From Flammeovirgaceae bacterium 311 (GTDB taxonomy: Bacteria; Bacteroidota; Bacteroidia; Cytophagales; Cyclobacteriaceae), in NCBI GenBank assembly GCA_000597885.1, contig CP004371.1, positions 1,178,001-1,242,000 of the forward strand: a stretch of DNA of 64,000 nucleotides. The letters are read 5' to 3'. Each line of letters starts with the position of its first letter. Within the stretch, counting starts at the first letter, position 1. The translations under genes and the position numbers were made by a program. The notes beneath the pieces are model-generated. The model was given only the letters and a program-made list of their open reading frames with translations, had not been told where the DNA came from and made no database searches. This document shows, in pieces, positions 26,243 to 35,343 of the stretch.

Positions 26243-26710
26243 TTATTTTATTATTTCATCAATCTCTTTTTTCGAGCTAATGAATTCATTGTAGCTTTTA
26301 TTTACTTCGTCAATCTTCATTCCGACGATATTCCTGCGGTCAATCGGACTGAAATATTTTTTGAATTCTTTAAGAGCTTTATCAGGCCAACGATAAGCAT
26401 TTTCCCTTAGCACCTTCGCAATATCTGTTATATGATATTTTCCAGATGATAGTTCAGCACCCAATCCTCTCCAGTCTTCAATATCATTAGAGAGCAGGCA
26501 AACATTGATGATTTCTTCAATAGAACCTTTTAAGTCCGTTCTTTTCAGGATTGATGGCGCTCTGTCTACTTCATATGGATAATATTCTACCCATTCAGCA
26601 TCTGCTTCTTTATCATAGAAATATTTAATCCAGCCACTTCCATCAGTCCTTACTTTCGTAAGCCTATTCTTGAACTGTTCTTTATTTGCTGGTATCGTTA
26701 TGAAGTACAT
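26243..26710 (-). CDS. Hypothetical soluble protein (155 aa)
   Basis: Start taken at 26710 (MYFITIPANKEQFKNRL) because the 36 bp upstream extension runs toward an intron tail. Features YYPYEVDRAPSILKRTDLKG and a charged C-terminus (KEIDEIIK). No family recognised; soluble. It ends only 4 bp from the attC core, whose GGGCACT matches TTGGCACT at the cassette start. Confidence 0.65.
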   Translation of the reverse strand: MYFITIPANKEQFKNRLTKVRTDGSGWIKYFYDKEADAEWVEYYPYEVDRAPSILKRTDLKGSIEEIINVCLLSNDIEDWRGLGAELSSGKYHITDIAKVLRENAYRWPDKALKEFKKYFSPIDRRNIVGMKIDEVNKSYNEFISSKKEIDEIIK

Positions 26711-26728
26711 GTGCAGTCTTGCATAGTG

Positions 26729-26815
26729 CCAAATCGAGTCACGCAAGGAAATTTCACTCGCACGTTCTCACAGAACCGTACGTGAAAGTCTCCCTTCATA
26801 CGGCTCTATAATGTT
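26729..26815 (-). mobile_element. Group II intron 3' end fragment
   Basis: Contains an intact-looking domain V hairpin (about 26774-26806) and domain VI, ending GTGACTCGAT rather than GTGACTCGAC. The upstream intron body is missing. It sits exactly at the 5' end of the cassette carrying 26243-26710. Confidence 0.7.
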
Positions 26816-26933
26816 TTTTCAAAGATGGCCAGTCAACTCATTGCTGGCCTAGATTAAGGTAATAAAAAAGAATAGAACTTGGCTACATCACTGAACCAGC
26901 CCTTGATTTTTTTATGGCTAGCACACATATAAT

Positions 26934-27419
26934 TTATTCTTTTTGGGTCAGTATTTTTTCCCACTGATTTGATTCAGCTACTTCTTTTATCATCTGATTT
27001 CTTTGTTTCAGTAAATTCTTCATGTACAATTCAAGAAACAATTTATCAGCGATCCTACCCAAAATCATCAGCGGTGATTGATAATTGAAGTAGTCCATCA
27101 TCTCTACTACATCTGCGTCCTTTTGTCTAAAATGATGCTCATGACGGAAAGACCTAAAGATTCCCTTTACCATTTCATCAGCGAAGAAAACAGGCCTGTG
27201 GTAATCTGTAATCTTACTCGTCAAATCTTGCCAAATCCCGAAATGCTTTGCTCTCCACGTCACACTTTCGCCGAGCCCAATTAGTCCTGAAGTTACTCCA
27301 TCTATTGCTCGTTCACCTGTATGTTTAGTTGAAATCACATGCAGATCAATACTTCTTGATAAATCAAAACACCTTTCAATTGGTGCCTTAATCTCTGTGA
27401 TCAACTCTATCTTTGGCAT
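26934..27419 (-). CDS. SRPBCC-family protein, copy 1 (161 aa)
   Basis: Starts MPKIELITEIKAPIERCFDLS, the classic first strand and helix of START/SRPBCC ligand-binding proteins, then DLTSKITDYHRPVFFADEMV and a C-terminal helix (LFLELYMKNLLKQRNQ). Such proteins bind hydrophobic ligands in a deep cavity; the ligand is unknown. A second copy at 37134-37619 differs at only a few residues. Cytosolic. The downstream attC is degraded. Confidence 0.85.
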   Translation of the reverse strand: MPKIELITEIKAPIERCFDLSRSIDLHVISTKHTGERAIDGVTSGLIGLGESVTWRAKHFGIWQDLTSKITDYHRPVFFADEMVKGIFRSFRHEHHFRQKDADVVEMMDYFNYQSPLMILGRIADKLFLELYMKNLLKQRNQMIKEVAESNQWEKILTQKE

Positions 27420-27429
27420 TTATGTGTGT

Positions 27430-27560
27430 TAGTCGAGTCATATAAGGAAGCTACACCCACATACGCTCTCACTGAATTGAAAGCGAAAGTCTTCCCTACC
27501 GCGGCACCTCCTGTTAGGCTCTAATGTAACCGAAACAAAATGGAAGAACAATTACTGCTG
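27430..27560 (-). mobile_element. Degraded group II intron 3' tail (copy paired with 37628-37760)
   Basis: TAGTCGAGTCATATAAGG at the left edge corresponds to the GTGACTCGAC intron end with mutations, followed by altered domain V/VI sequence. The same degraded tail follows the second SRPBCC gene, so the duplication happened after this intron had already decayed. Confidence 0.6.
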
Positions 27561-27584
27561 TAGGTATTATTGGAGAGGCTGGTC

Positions 27585-27708
27585 AAGACCTACAAGTGTC
27601 ATTGAATGTTGCAGCCCACCATTCACTGGAGTTGGTTGAAAGTAAATAAAGTTTACCGCCTGCACAAAAATGATTCAGGGAGTTCTGCAACAGCTACTGT
27701 TGTTGTCC
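27585..27708. repeat. attC-like site, serves gene 27764-28114
   Basis: TGAATGTTGCAGCCCACC, a centre with GGTTGAAAGTAAATAAAGTT, then CTGCAACAGCTACTGTTG and core GTTGTCC (27702-27708). Very similar sequence recurs at 37780-37910 and at 59860-59967. Confidence 0.6.
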
Positions 27709-27763
27709 GCAGAATATATTTATTTTATTATTTATTGTCCCCTCAAACTCAATTGAATTAGTA

Positions 27764-28114
27764 TTACTTGAAATGATGAAACCAGTTGCCAGCAGATTCC
27801 CTATCTACAGTTTCCTGTGATTCAAATCCGATGAAGACATGTTTTCGTGCTGGTTCAGGATAGTCATGTTTATTAAGTAATTCTCTTAAATTTGAATTTA
27901 GCACTTCGTCACCTGCGAGCTTATTTTTCAGACTATCGGTTTTCACGCAAATCCAATAGACTAAGTGCTTAGGGTCAATTTCATATGCGCCATACCAGTC
28001 GATAAAGAATTTTTCATCACAATTTGGAGCAACAATTTTTTTAATGTCATCCTTAATGATCAAAATTTTCTTTTTGGTCCGATTTCCAAGGAATAAGTTT
28101 CTTAAGATTTTCAT
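27764..28114 (-). CDS. Hypothetical soluble protein (116 aa)
   Basis: Basic N-terminus (KILRNLFLGNRTKKKILIIK), then DEKFFIDWYGAYEIDPKHLVYWICV and FIGFESQETVDRES. Unknown family. The stop is 56 bp from the attC core, and the upstream end carries ATACCAAC at 28121-28128. Confidence 0.6.
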   Translation of the reverse strand: MKILRNLFLGNRTKKKILIIKDDIKKIVAPNCDEKFFIDWYGAYEIDPKHLVYWICVKTDSLKNKLAGDEVLNSNLRELLNKHDYPEPARKHVFIGFESQETVDRESAGNWFHHFK

Positions 28115-28121
28115 TTACTGA

Positions 28122-28282
28122 TACCAACTATTGTGTTAGAGTTGGCTTCACTTTATTTGCGAACAACATTCCACTTAATAAAGCAGGCACCCAGCACCTG
28201 AGCTAGCTGAAAACGCAAAATGACCTTCTGCCCAACAACGGCTGGATGCTAGTGGGAAAGCCTGCTTATTTTATTGTTGTGG
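28122..28282. repeat. attC-like site, serves gene 28289-28963
   Basis: TACCAAC at 28122 and a second AAC near 28161, CCACTTAATAAAGCAGGCACCC, then GCCTGCTTATTTTATTG and core GTTGTGG (28276-28282). The left side appears to hold about 35 extra bases. Confidence 0.65.
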
Positions 28283-28288
28283 TGCATT

Positions 28289-28963
28289 TTACATTTGATT
28301 AAATATACCCTCGTAAGTTAAAGGGTATACTATCTCGTAATTCCAATCATCTTTTGCTGTCAATATTCTTTTTGCTATCAGGACATGATCTAACAAAGCC
28401 TCTTCTCGCAAAACTTCAAGAGTAATCTCCGTTGCACTATCCCAATCATCAATAAAGAACAACATGTTTCCTCCTGCGCCCATGTCACCAGCGAACCACT
28501 CTCCTAAATCCTTAGCTCTAAGTCTAGCATCAATCTTTTCCTCTATTTCTTGCCTAAGATTCATAAACCCCAGAAATTCAAGATTGCCCATTGCAGAATC
28601 TGGAATCAATTGAATGAACATCACTTCTCTTTGGTCAACCATTTTCGGAGAAAGCCCTTGATTGATAAAAGTATTTGTTAAGGAATCAGAGACACGGACT
28701 TCATTCCTGTACTTTGTGATACTCTTAAATTTTTGGTGGGTCAATGCATAGTCACCAAGAAATACATGCCCTTCTTGTAGGATTAGTTCTTTGTCACCTG
28801 CCAATATCCTTTTGAATTCAATCGTGTCCCCATTCATTTTATAGAATGACTTCTGAATCCTGCTGTAGTCGCTGACAAATTGAGACAACCTCTTTTCTTT
28901 TGGTCGGTAGGTACAAGCAGGCAATAAACTGATGCCAATAATTATGAATACTAAGTGCTTCAT
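28289..28963 (-). CDS. Lipoprotein, hypothetical (224 aa)
   Basis: Start at 28963 (MKHLVFIIIGISLLPAC) puts the lipobox Cys near residue 17. Mature region contains EGHVFLGDYALTHQKFKS and a GDMGAGGNMLFFIDDWD segment. No domain recognised. A short intron-tail-like stretch (GTCGAGACACGCGG) lies just upstream of the start, as at other cassettes. Confidence 0.65.
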   Translation of the reverse strand: MKHLVFIIIGISLLPACTYRPKEKRLSQFVSDYSRIQKSFYKMNGDTIEFKRILAGDKELILQEGHVFLGDYALTHQKFKSITKYRNEVRVSDSLTNTFINQGLSPKMVDQREVMFIQLIPDSAMGNLEFLGFMNLRQEIEEKIDARLRAKDLGEWFAGDMGAGGNMLFFIDDWDSATEITLEVLREEALLDHVLIAKRILTAKDDWNYEIVYPLTYEGIFNQM

Positions 28964-29026
28964 TATCTCTTTATAAAGTACCATTGTCGAGACACGCGGG
29001 GAAATTTCGTCCCCATGATGGTAGTA

Positions 29027-29550
29027 TCATATCTTCGGCCTAAATCTATTGAAAGACTGCCAGTATTTGTCTTTATAGATATCATAGGATATCTCAAAGC
29101 TGGATGCATACCTTTCTGTTAGTTGGTGCACTACCTTGGATGGCTTTCGGAAATCCTTGCAAGCAAAGTAAATCTCTCTAAACGCTATCTGCTGTTTGTC
29201 TGCCAATGTTTAAAAGCCATCAGAATCTTTTAATTCTTCTGTAGCCTCATCCTCAAATTTATTAAGTAACTCATAAGTAGCATCGTCAGGCATACCGTTG
29301 TTATTCTCACCACTGTACTTGATTTCAATGGCTAGTATCCAAGGATGAGAAGCCTTCCTGTCCCAATCAAGTAAAGTGCTATTGATGACAGCGATAAGAG
29401 GTTTTCCGTTGTTTAAGGTAGCTTCCAGTCCAGCATAATTATCCTTATCTGTGTCATAGCGCTCTCCATCATACTTTTTAAGAACTCTTTTTGCCTCCAA
29501 ATCAGAAATTCTTTCAGCTTTTCTATAGGCATACGCTCTTTTTGAGCATC
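29027..29550 (-). pseudogene. DUF695-like gene with frameshifts
   Basis: Minus strand reads ERISDLEAKRVLKKYDGERY...SHPWILAIEIKYSGENNNGMPDDATYELLNKFEDEATEELKDSDGF, then TAA. Adding one T in the TTTT run at about 29213 gives LNIGRQTADS, and a later frame continues REIYFACKDFRKPSKV...FEISYDIYKDKYWQSF to a TGA at 29027. This is the full DUF695 pattern (NGMPD, NIGRQTA, REIYFACKDFR) broken by at least two frameshifts. No start codon is preserved. Confidence 0.75.
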
Positions 29551-29759
29551 AGCCTCTAGGCAGATTCACGATCAAGTTGCACTGAAACTAGCAAGAAAGT
29601 ATTTTGGCATATAACCGATAGCGCAGGTTATCTCATGTTTGTTTTCGTTTAAGATTCTTTTCAAAGATGCTGGTTGTCAAGAAAACAGCAAATAAAAGAA
29701 AGAAAACACATCTACAAATGGCTTATTCCCCAACATTTCGGAGCTACTCAACCAACAGT

Positions 29760-29957
29760 TTAAGGTTCAGGTACTGCTCTACAGTCATATCCATTTTTCT
29801 GCATATTGTTTTTAAATTCTTTAGCATCACTGACTGTATCGAAGCATGCCCCTTGTTTACTTGAACTACTAGAAGTAGTTCTTGTACACTCGTAGCATTT
29901 TGAACATGCGGTCAAACTTGTTGCACCGATAATTAATAAGAACACAACTCTTTTCAT
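29760..29957 (-). CDS. Small cysteine-rich lipoprotein (65 aa)
   Basis: Lipobox SLTAC near residue 18, then CYEC, a Ser-rich linker (SSSSSK), a Cys in GACFDT and a final YDCRAV. Small Bacteroidota lipoproteins with this CxxC plus Ser linker layout are common and uncharacterised. The gaps around it (29558-29759 and 29958-30177) contain no clear attC. Confidence 0.7.
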   Translation of the reverse strand: MKRVVFLLIIGATSLTACSKCYECTRTTSSSSSKQGACFDTVSDAKEFKNNMQKNGYDCRAVPEP

Positions 29958-30177
29958 TGCTTTAATTTTAATGTAGGTGTTTAGGTTGAAAATATAAATT
30001 ATCCCTGTTCCGTTTCTTCCTTACAGTTTTAAGTCTATTTCCTTAATGCGAGGTATCGGCCCTGCATTTGGCAGATGCCCATTCACTATTGGTTGATGAA
30101 GGTACGCAAGAGTTCTACTTGCATGCAAATGGATGAACGGGCTGTGGCATTCGTAGAATGTTATAATTATAAAGGGT

Positions 30178-30663
30178 TTATATTATTTCTAATCCAAGAC
30201 CCGCCTTATAGAGAAAGAAAGTAATGCTTTCATTGCCTTTTGCATCAGAGAGCCTTATTTTCACCATGTAATAATTCTTTTGCTTAAGGTAGTCAAGCAG
30301 TGTTAAACTTTTGCATTCCGTCTGGCCGTCGATGTCCAGTTTGATTGGAAAGTTATTACTGTTTGGGTTCTCTGAATGAACATAGATCGCATCTTCAGAA
30401 CTATCCATCTCGTCGATCTGAATCCAGTATTGAAAGTGCTTAGGGTAACAAGCTAATTTCTCTTCTATTTTATCAGCTAGTCGAAATAGAGCATCTAAAT
30501 GCTGTTTGCGAGCTTTCCATGATTTGTTACCTAATCCAAAGTTATCAATGTGCAGATGATAAAGGTCAAACCATGAATCAGGAGAGCCACTAAAGTCAAT
30601 GCGCTCCAGAGCATCTGTTTTATTTAAATTTCTGTAGTATCTCCTTAAGCCTCTCTTTCTCAT
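30178..30663 (-). CDS. Hypothetical soluble protein (161 aa)
   Basis: Strongly basic start MRKRGLRRYYRNLN followed by SWFDLYHLHIDNFGLGNKSWKARKQHL and HFQYWIQIDEMDSSEDAIYVHSEN. I have the impression this MRKRGLRRYYRN type recurs in Bacteroidota genomes as an uncharacterised family, but cannot name it. No signal peptide. Confidence 0.65.
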   Translation of the reverse strand: MRKRGLRRYYRNLNKTDALERIDFSGSPDSWFDLYHLHIDNFGLGNKSWKARKQHLDALFRLADKIEEKLACYPKHFQYWIQIDEMDSSEDAIYVHSENPNSNNFPIKLDIDGQTECKSLTLLDYLKQKNYYMVKIRLSDAKGNESITFFLYKAGLGLEII

Positions 30664-30692
30664 TGATTCGATCTATCTGATTTGATCAATCA

Positions 30693-30750
30693 CAACAGTC
30701 AATTCACGCGGGGGCATATCACCCCTATCCTTCTCAATCTCCTAATGTGC
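30693..30750 (-). mobile_element. Very short group II intron tail relic
   Basis: AACAGTCAATTCACGCGGGG resembles the intron 3' end with substitutions and is followed by a CACCCCTATCC stem remnant. The resemblance is weak; its position just upstream of a cassette-type gene start supports it. Confidence 0.4.
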
Positions 30751-30836
30751 AGCCTGCCATAATACGCTTACTTTATCACTAACGGTAAGAATATATGCTG
30801 GAGGTGATTTAAAGGATATGCTGGTAACGAGATAAG

Positions 30837-31799
30837 TTAAAACTTGTGAATCTCATTGAGCACGAAGGGAATCTGTACTTTTATGACCCCTTCATATCCA
30901 TTGGTTATCCATGGGCCTGTAAGGGCCAGCATTTCTTGTAAACGATCTTTTAGCAGCTTTAGGCTTTCTTCACTAGGCTGTACTCTGGATAGTTTGTTGG
31001 GTGAATTTGTCTGAACAATGAAAGGAAAAGAGGGAGCATTTGCATCAAAGGCTTCAGAGGATGCCTTTTCCTGAATACTGGCAACTGTAACGATCCCATT
31101 GCTCACCTTCAATTCTGCAATGAATTCATAATGGGCATAGGTATTCATGAAAATCAAAGGTATGCTTGTATAGTCCAGAAAGAGATCGCCTGCTATTAGA
31201 TAGCCTGCAAATGGCTCCACATCACTTTTGATATTCCTATGTGGAAAATGTAAGACCATCCATTCCCCACTTGCATCATCTCTGGCAATGCCTCCTTTAT
31301 TGAAGTACCGCTCTGCACCTTCAGATACTTTTACTTGCTTGCTATCGAAATCATATTGCGCAACCACTCTCTTACCACTTTTATCGTAAGATGTCCAAAT
31401 GCCAATTGGTTGCCCACCTGCAAAGCTTCCTTCCTTGATGACTCTGCCTTTGTCGTTAAAGTAAGTCCACTTACCTTCCTGAAGCCCATTTTGAAAACGT
31501 GCCACTAACTTAGGCTTTCCTTTGAAGTGAAATTGCTCATAGGCTCCATCCAGCACTCCTTCCGTATAGTTTGCTTTGATGATGATGTTTCCTGCTGTAT
31601 TTCGGCTTATCCATTCACCTGATCTTTTCTGATCTATGTACCTCCCCTCTTCAATGAGTATCTCTCCACATTTGAGCTGGTAAACATCATCTTTAGATAT
31701 TGTCTCCGTGCAGTTGCAGTGGGGATAGGCCATGTTGGTTTGAGCAAATACAGCCATGGCAAACAGATTGCATACGAGTAACAGGATTGCCTTTTTCAT
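30837..31799 (-). CDS. Secreted MORN/YwqK-repeat protein (320 aa)
   Basis: Start at 31799 (MKKAILLLVCNLFAMAVFAQ) gives a clean signal peptide. Residues 40-140 hold at least four MORN_2/YwqK repeats (IEEGRYIDQKRSGEWISRNT, KANYTEGVLDGAYEQFHF, VARFQNGLQEGKWTYFND, KEGSFAGGQPIGIWTSYD), then a C-terminal domain of about 170 residues that I do not recognise. Repeat proteins of this kind are often annotated as YwqK-family antitoxins. Likely periplasmic. Confidence 0.75.
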   Translation of the reverse strand: MKKAILLLVCNLFAMAVFAQTNMAYPHCNCTETISKDDVYQLKCGEILIEEGRYIDQKRSGEWISRNTAGNIIIKANYTEGVLDGAYEQFHFKGKPKLVARFQNGLQEGKWTYFNDKGRVIKEGSFAGGQPIGIWTSYDKSGKRVVAQYDFDSKQVKVSEGAERYFNKGGIARDDASGEWMVLHFPHRNIKSDVEPFAGYLIAGDLFLDYTSIPLIFMNTYAHYEFIAELKVSNGIVTVASIQEKASSEAFDANAPSFPFIVQTNSPNKLSRVQPSEESLKLLKDRLQEMLALTGPWITNGYEGVIKVQIPFVLNEIHKF

Positions 31800-31849
31800 A
31801 ATTTCACGCGCGAACTGGTAGATTTTTCTTAGCATCAATAAGATGGATA

Positions 31850-32202
31850 ATGAGGATTGAATGAATTGTTACTGTTCTTACTAACAAGCCGCAGAGCACA
31901 ATTCAGGTGCGTATAGTTAAGAAAGATTTCTTTTCAAAACCCTTTTATCTATCTAAGAAGCTTACACCACTCTAATGGATGAACTAGAGTGGTGGGTTTA
32001 TGCTGCAACCACCTACTGGGCTAATCCTTTTTTTGAACAAGAAGTCCATTCCTGCCACAGTCAAACCTGCTGTAACAGTACTTTTTTGGCTGATTCTGAC
32101 AAACTTCTGCTCTGGAATCAAAATTGAGAAACAACTGGTGTTAGGATGATGAAAAAGTAGCCTCTCATTCAGCGAGTTGTGCAACAGCTACTGTTGTTAG
32201 GT
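31850..32202. repeat. Long attC-like element, copy L4
   Basis: Only the right ~110 bp (32094-32202) is clearly shared with the other long copies: GGAATCAAAATTGAGAAAC, TGGTGTTAGGATGATG and GTGCAACAGCTACTGTTG, ending in core GTTAGGT (32196-32202). The left side has diverged and its boundary is uncertain. Confidence 0.55.
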
Positions 32203-32700
32203 GCTGGCTTTTATATATTTTTTTAATGCTGTTTGAAACACTAGCCTACCAGAATCATTAATAATTACATTTTCATGATTTTCAATATTTAACCACCAAA
32301 TCCAATCTGCGATTTCATCATGTCCTTTAACTTTAAAGTACTTATCATTAGCGTACCTAAAGTATAGGTCAGCATCCTCTTTTAGCTCCACTCCTTGAAT
32401 AGGCAGTCTGGCTAAGTGAAATAATATAAGTGCCTTTATAGATTCTTGATAGTCAATCGAGTCAGTTATATTGAATGGTCCTTTTTGAGTATGATCAATC
32501 CATTCAGTTTCATTCGATACTTCAATATCATGAGTTACTAAACTAAGTCCTGATACATGGCTAGTTGAATAATGAGAATCATCATAATATCTACAAAATT
32601 CAAGCGTCCATGTATCGATAGAATAATTGATCGTACTAATACTTAGATCTTTGAAAAGCAGATTCAGGGTGCGATTAATTCGATCGAGAGTGAATTCCAT
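32197..32700 (-). CDS. Hypothetical soluble protein (167 aa)
   Basis: Start at 32700 (MEFTLDRINRTLNLLFKD); the longer frame enters intron 3. Residues 35-60 have TWTLEFCRYYDDSHYSTSH and the C-terminal part IADWIWWLNIENHENVIIND. Family unknown. Its stop codon (TAA, plus-strand TTA at 32197-32199) is inside the attC core, leaving no spacer. The cassette cores GTTAGGTGC (5', intron removed) and GTTAGGTGC (3') agree over nine bases. Confidence 0.7.
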   Translation of the reverse strand: MEFTLDRINRTLNLLFKDLSISTINYSIDTWTLEFCRYYDDSHYSTSHVSGLSLVTHDIEVSNETEWIDHTQKGPFNITDSIDYQESIKALILFHLARLPIQGVELKEDADLYFRYANDKYFKVKGHDEIADWIWWLNIENHENVIINDSGRLVFQTALKKYIKAST

Positions 32701-32717
32701 GATTTTGCTTGCACCTA

Positions 32718-34643
32718 GTCGAGTCACGCGAGGGAATTTCACCCTCACGTTCTCACGGAACCGTACGTGAAAGTCTCCCTTCATACGGCTCTTGCTGTTT
32801 AGTCACTAATGTAGTAGCTACATTATGGATATACCAATTTCCAGTGTGGAAAAAGAGCAGGTTTCTGTCTGTACTTCTTTCTTAGCCAGCTAAGTGCAGC
32901 TTCCTTAGGAAGTCTCTTTTCCCACTTCACCCATTTGAGGAGCCGCAGGTTGAGTTGATTCCACAAGGAAACAGAGGCCTTGGCTGCACCTATACGGTAG
33001 TAGTTCATCACTCCCCGTATCACTGAAGAGAGCTTGGCAGCGAGTTCTTCAATGGGTTTTCTCCATTTGTGGATCTGCATACACTTAAACTTCTCCAGAA
33101 TACGGCTCACCGATTTTCTACTAATGCCTACATAAGGCGTAAGTCGCAAACCTTTATTGGTTCTACTCCAATGAGGTCTTAGCGTGAAACCCAGAAAATC
33201 AAAACTACGGGCATATCTAATGCTAGAGTAGCCCCTAAGGTTGACAATCTTTGTCTTTACAGGATGTACCTCTAATTTGCAAGATGCTAATCGCTCCCTG
33301 ATCTTGTCCAGCAGGAAATGCGCCTGCTTTTCAGATTTACAGTGTACTACAATATCATCGGCATACCTGACAAAGCACTTATCTGTAAAGCTCTTCTGCA
33401 TTCATCCGTCAAAGGCAACATGCAGGTAAAGATTGGCCAATAGCGGACTGATGACCCCACCCTGGGGCGTGCCACTTTCCCGCTCTATGTAACAACCATC
33501 TACCTGCATAATTCCCGCCTTAAGCCAACGCTCTACATACAGCAATACCCACTTATCTTTACAATAATGACCAAGGGCCCCCATGAGCTTATCATGATCT
33601 ATGGTATCAAAGAACGCTTTGATGTCCAGATCAATGGCCCAGTCATTAGTAAAGATGTTCTGCTTTGCTTTTTCCACTGCCTGATGGCAGCTTCTTGAAG
33701 GACGATAGCCAAAGGAATGCTCGTGAAAGAGAGGCTCCAGGATCTGCTCCAGATGGGTCTTCACCACCTGTTGCGCAATGCGATCTAAGATCGTAGGAAT
33801 ACCCAGCTTGCGAATGCCACCTGATGATTTGCTGATCTTTACTTCTTTGACGGGCTGTGGAAAATAACTGCCCGAGCTAAGTCTGTTCCATAGCTTGTAG
33901 AGCTGGCCCTTTAGATCTTTCTCTAAATCCTGCCAGTCCATCTGATCTATGCCAGCACTTCCTTTGTTAGCTTTTACTTTCTGGTAAGCCCGCCATACCA
34001 TGGTTCTGGAAATTGGCTGTGACTTTGTTTCATGATAGTCGATCATCCCATTACTGGTTGTGTCAAAAATGAAACTAAACAGCTCAAGCCCTTCGCTCCT
34101 GCTGCTTTCACAGCATTCGTCACTACTACGGCTTGATCCGCCACTGCTATCTCACACTATCCTTGTGTGCCTGCTTCCTTTTCCAGTTTACAGGACGATA
34201 GCAGCTTCTCTTGTTCCATACAAAAGCCTATGTTGAGTTCCTGCCACCTTTACCCCGAATGCCGTGTGATCAGAAATCAGGTCATCCTTCACACTCCCTT
34301 CACAGATGCGGACGTAGCACCTGCTTTCGACATTACTTTATATCCTGACGAGGCTTCTTAGGTGGTTCAATTTATTCAGCTCCTCAACACGTACCTGCAA
34401 GAATCTTTGCCCTTGCTTTTCCTTATCGCTCACCACCAAAGGCAGTTACTCCTCCAGCAGCATAAGGTGGTTTGCAGACTCCCCCTGACGGGCGTCTGCG
34501 GAAGTCCAATCCTCCTCCTCTGAAAGCAAGTCGGCCAGCCAGTTCGCTCGGCCTCCACACTTGTTGATCTCTCAAAAGAAAAGCCTTCCATCTTTTGTAC
34601 AGCATCCTCCTCCCACTAAAGCAGAAGTTGGTTCAAGACACAC
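32718..34643 (-). mobile_element. Group II intron with reverse-transcriptase ORF (copy 3, 1926 bp)
   Basis: Starts GTGTGTCTTGAACC at 34643 and ends GTGACTCGAC at 32718 on the minus strand, with domain V near 32755-32790. The 5' exon ends GGACGT and the 3' exon starts TAGGTGC, so removal restores GTTAGGTGC, the core of the cassette with gene 32197-32700. It carries the reverse transcriptase/maturase ORF 32823-34046, broken by one nonsense codon. Orientation is the same as the cassettes. Confidence 0.9.
32823..34046 (-). pseudogene. ltrA: Group II intron reverse transcriptase/maturase, nonsense-interrupted
   Basis: First part (34046-33402): PQGGVISPLLANLYLH, FGYRPSRSCHQAVEKA and AIDLDIKAFFDTIDHD are RT blocks 3-4. 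Second part (33401-32823): FVRYADDIVVHC carries the catalytic YADD, then a maturase region (GVMNYYRIGAAKASVSLWNQLN). Both parts share one frame, separated by TGA in FDG-TGA-MQ where homologues have Trp, so a single TGG to TGA change is likely. The total of about 407 codons is normal for the family; no endonuclease (HNH) domain is seen. Class C-like maturase type is inferred. Confidence 0.9.
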
Positions 34644-34763
34644 ACGTCCATTGAATAAAGCAGGCGACCTACACCAGCCCTATCTGAGCGGACGCAAAGG
34701 TAGACAATAGGATTGTCAATGGCTGAATGAGCTGGGGGAGCTTGCTTTATTCTGTTGTTGGTG
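34644..34763. repeat. attC-like site split by intron 3, serves gene 34716-35297
   Basis: GTCCATTGAATAAAGCAGGC on the left; right arm GCTTGCTTTATTCTGTT and core GTTGGTG (34757-34763). The gene it serves runs about 48 bp into it. Confidence 0.85.
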
Positions 34764-35297
34764 TATGTTTTTATTTTTTTTATATGCTTCCGCTACAATC
34801 TTTTCCAATTGACTAAACTTCATGCTTAGAATTGTTGAAGTTATTGAAAGTGGAGTTCCGTTCATTTTATTATTAGCAGTCAAAAGTCGTCTCTTAAAGC
34901 CACTTTCTGCTTTATCAATATATTTTTTGGGACTATTGGTATAGACAAGCAAGAATTTGGTCTTCTCGACCTGCCTTGTCCTAACGCCCTTTATATCTTT
35001 CCACTCGATTAAACCGATACTTGAAAAATTTGAATTATCTGTTATACCATTATCGTCAATGATGACCCCCACACTATTGGAGGATAGCTTTATTGGAATG
35101 GTAACAAGTATAGCCCCAAAGAACAATATTGCTATTCCTGCAATTACTTTGTTTAAGACTTCACTTTTAAACATTATCGATGTGAATCCTTCATCATCTA
35201 ATAAAATACAAGTAGATAAAGCTATAAAGGCTAAACATCCTAAAAGGGCTAAACCAATCTTTACTTTACTGTAAGGAATAAGGATTCTATTGTTCAT
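34716..35297 (-). CDS. STM3941-like membrane protein whose 3' end overlaps its attC (193 aa)
   Basis: Two helices at about residues 12-31 and 47-67, then VGVIIDDNGITDNSNFSSIGLIEWKDIKGV and the TPLSITSTILSMKFSQLE segment, the pattern of STM3941-family proteins (unknown function). The last ~15 residues (HQQQNKASSPSSFSH) are encoded by attC sequence, so the native stop may have been replaced. Cassette cores are GTTGGTGTGTA (5') and GTTGGTGTATG (3'). Confidence 0.7.
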   Translation of the reverse strand: MNNRILIPYSKVKIGLALLGCLAFIALSTCILLDDEGFTSIMFKSEVLNKVIAGIAILFFGAILVTIPIKLSSNSVGVIIDDNGITDNSNFSSIGLIEWKDIKGVRTRQVEKTKFLLVYTNSPKKYIDKAESGFKRRLLTANNKMNGTPLSITSTILSMKFSQLEKIVAEAYKKNKNIHQQQNKASSPSSFSH

Positions 35298-35343
35298 CTG
35301 CTGTTACTTGTTAAGCTTCAAAAGCTGCTGATATTTCAATACA

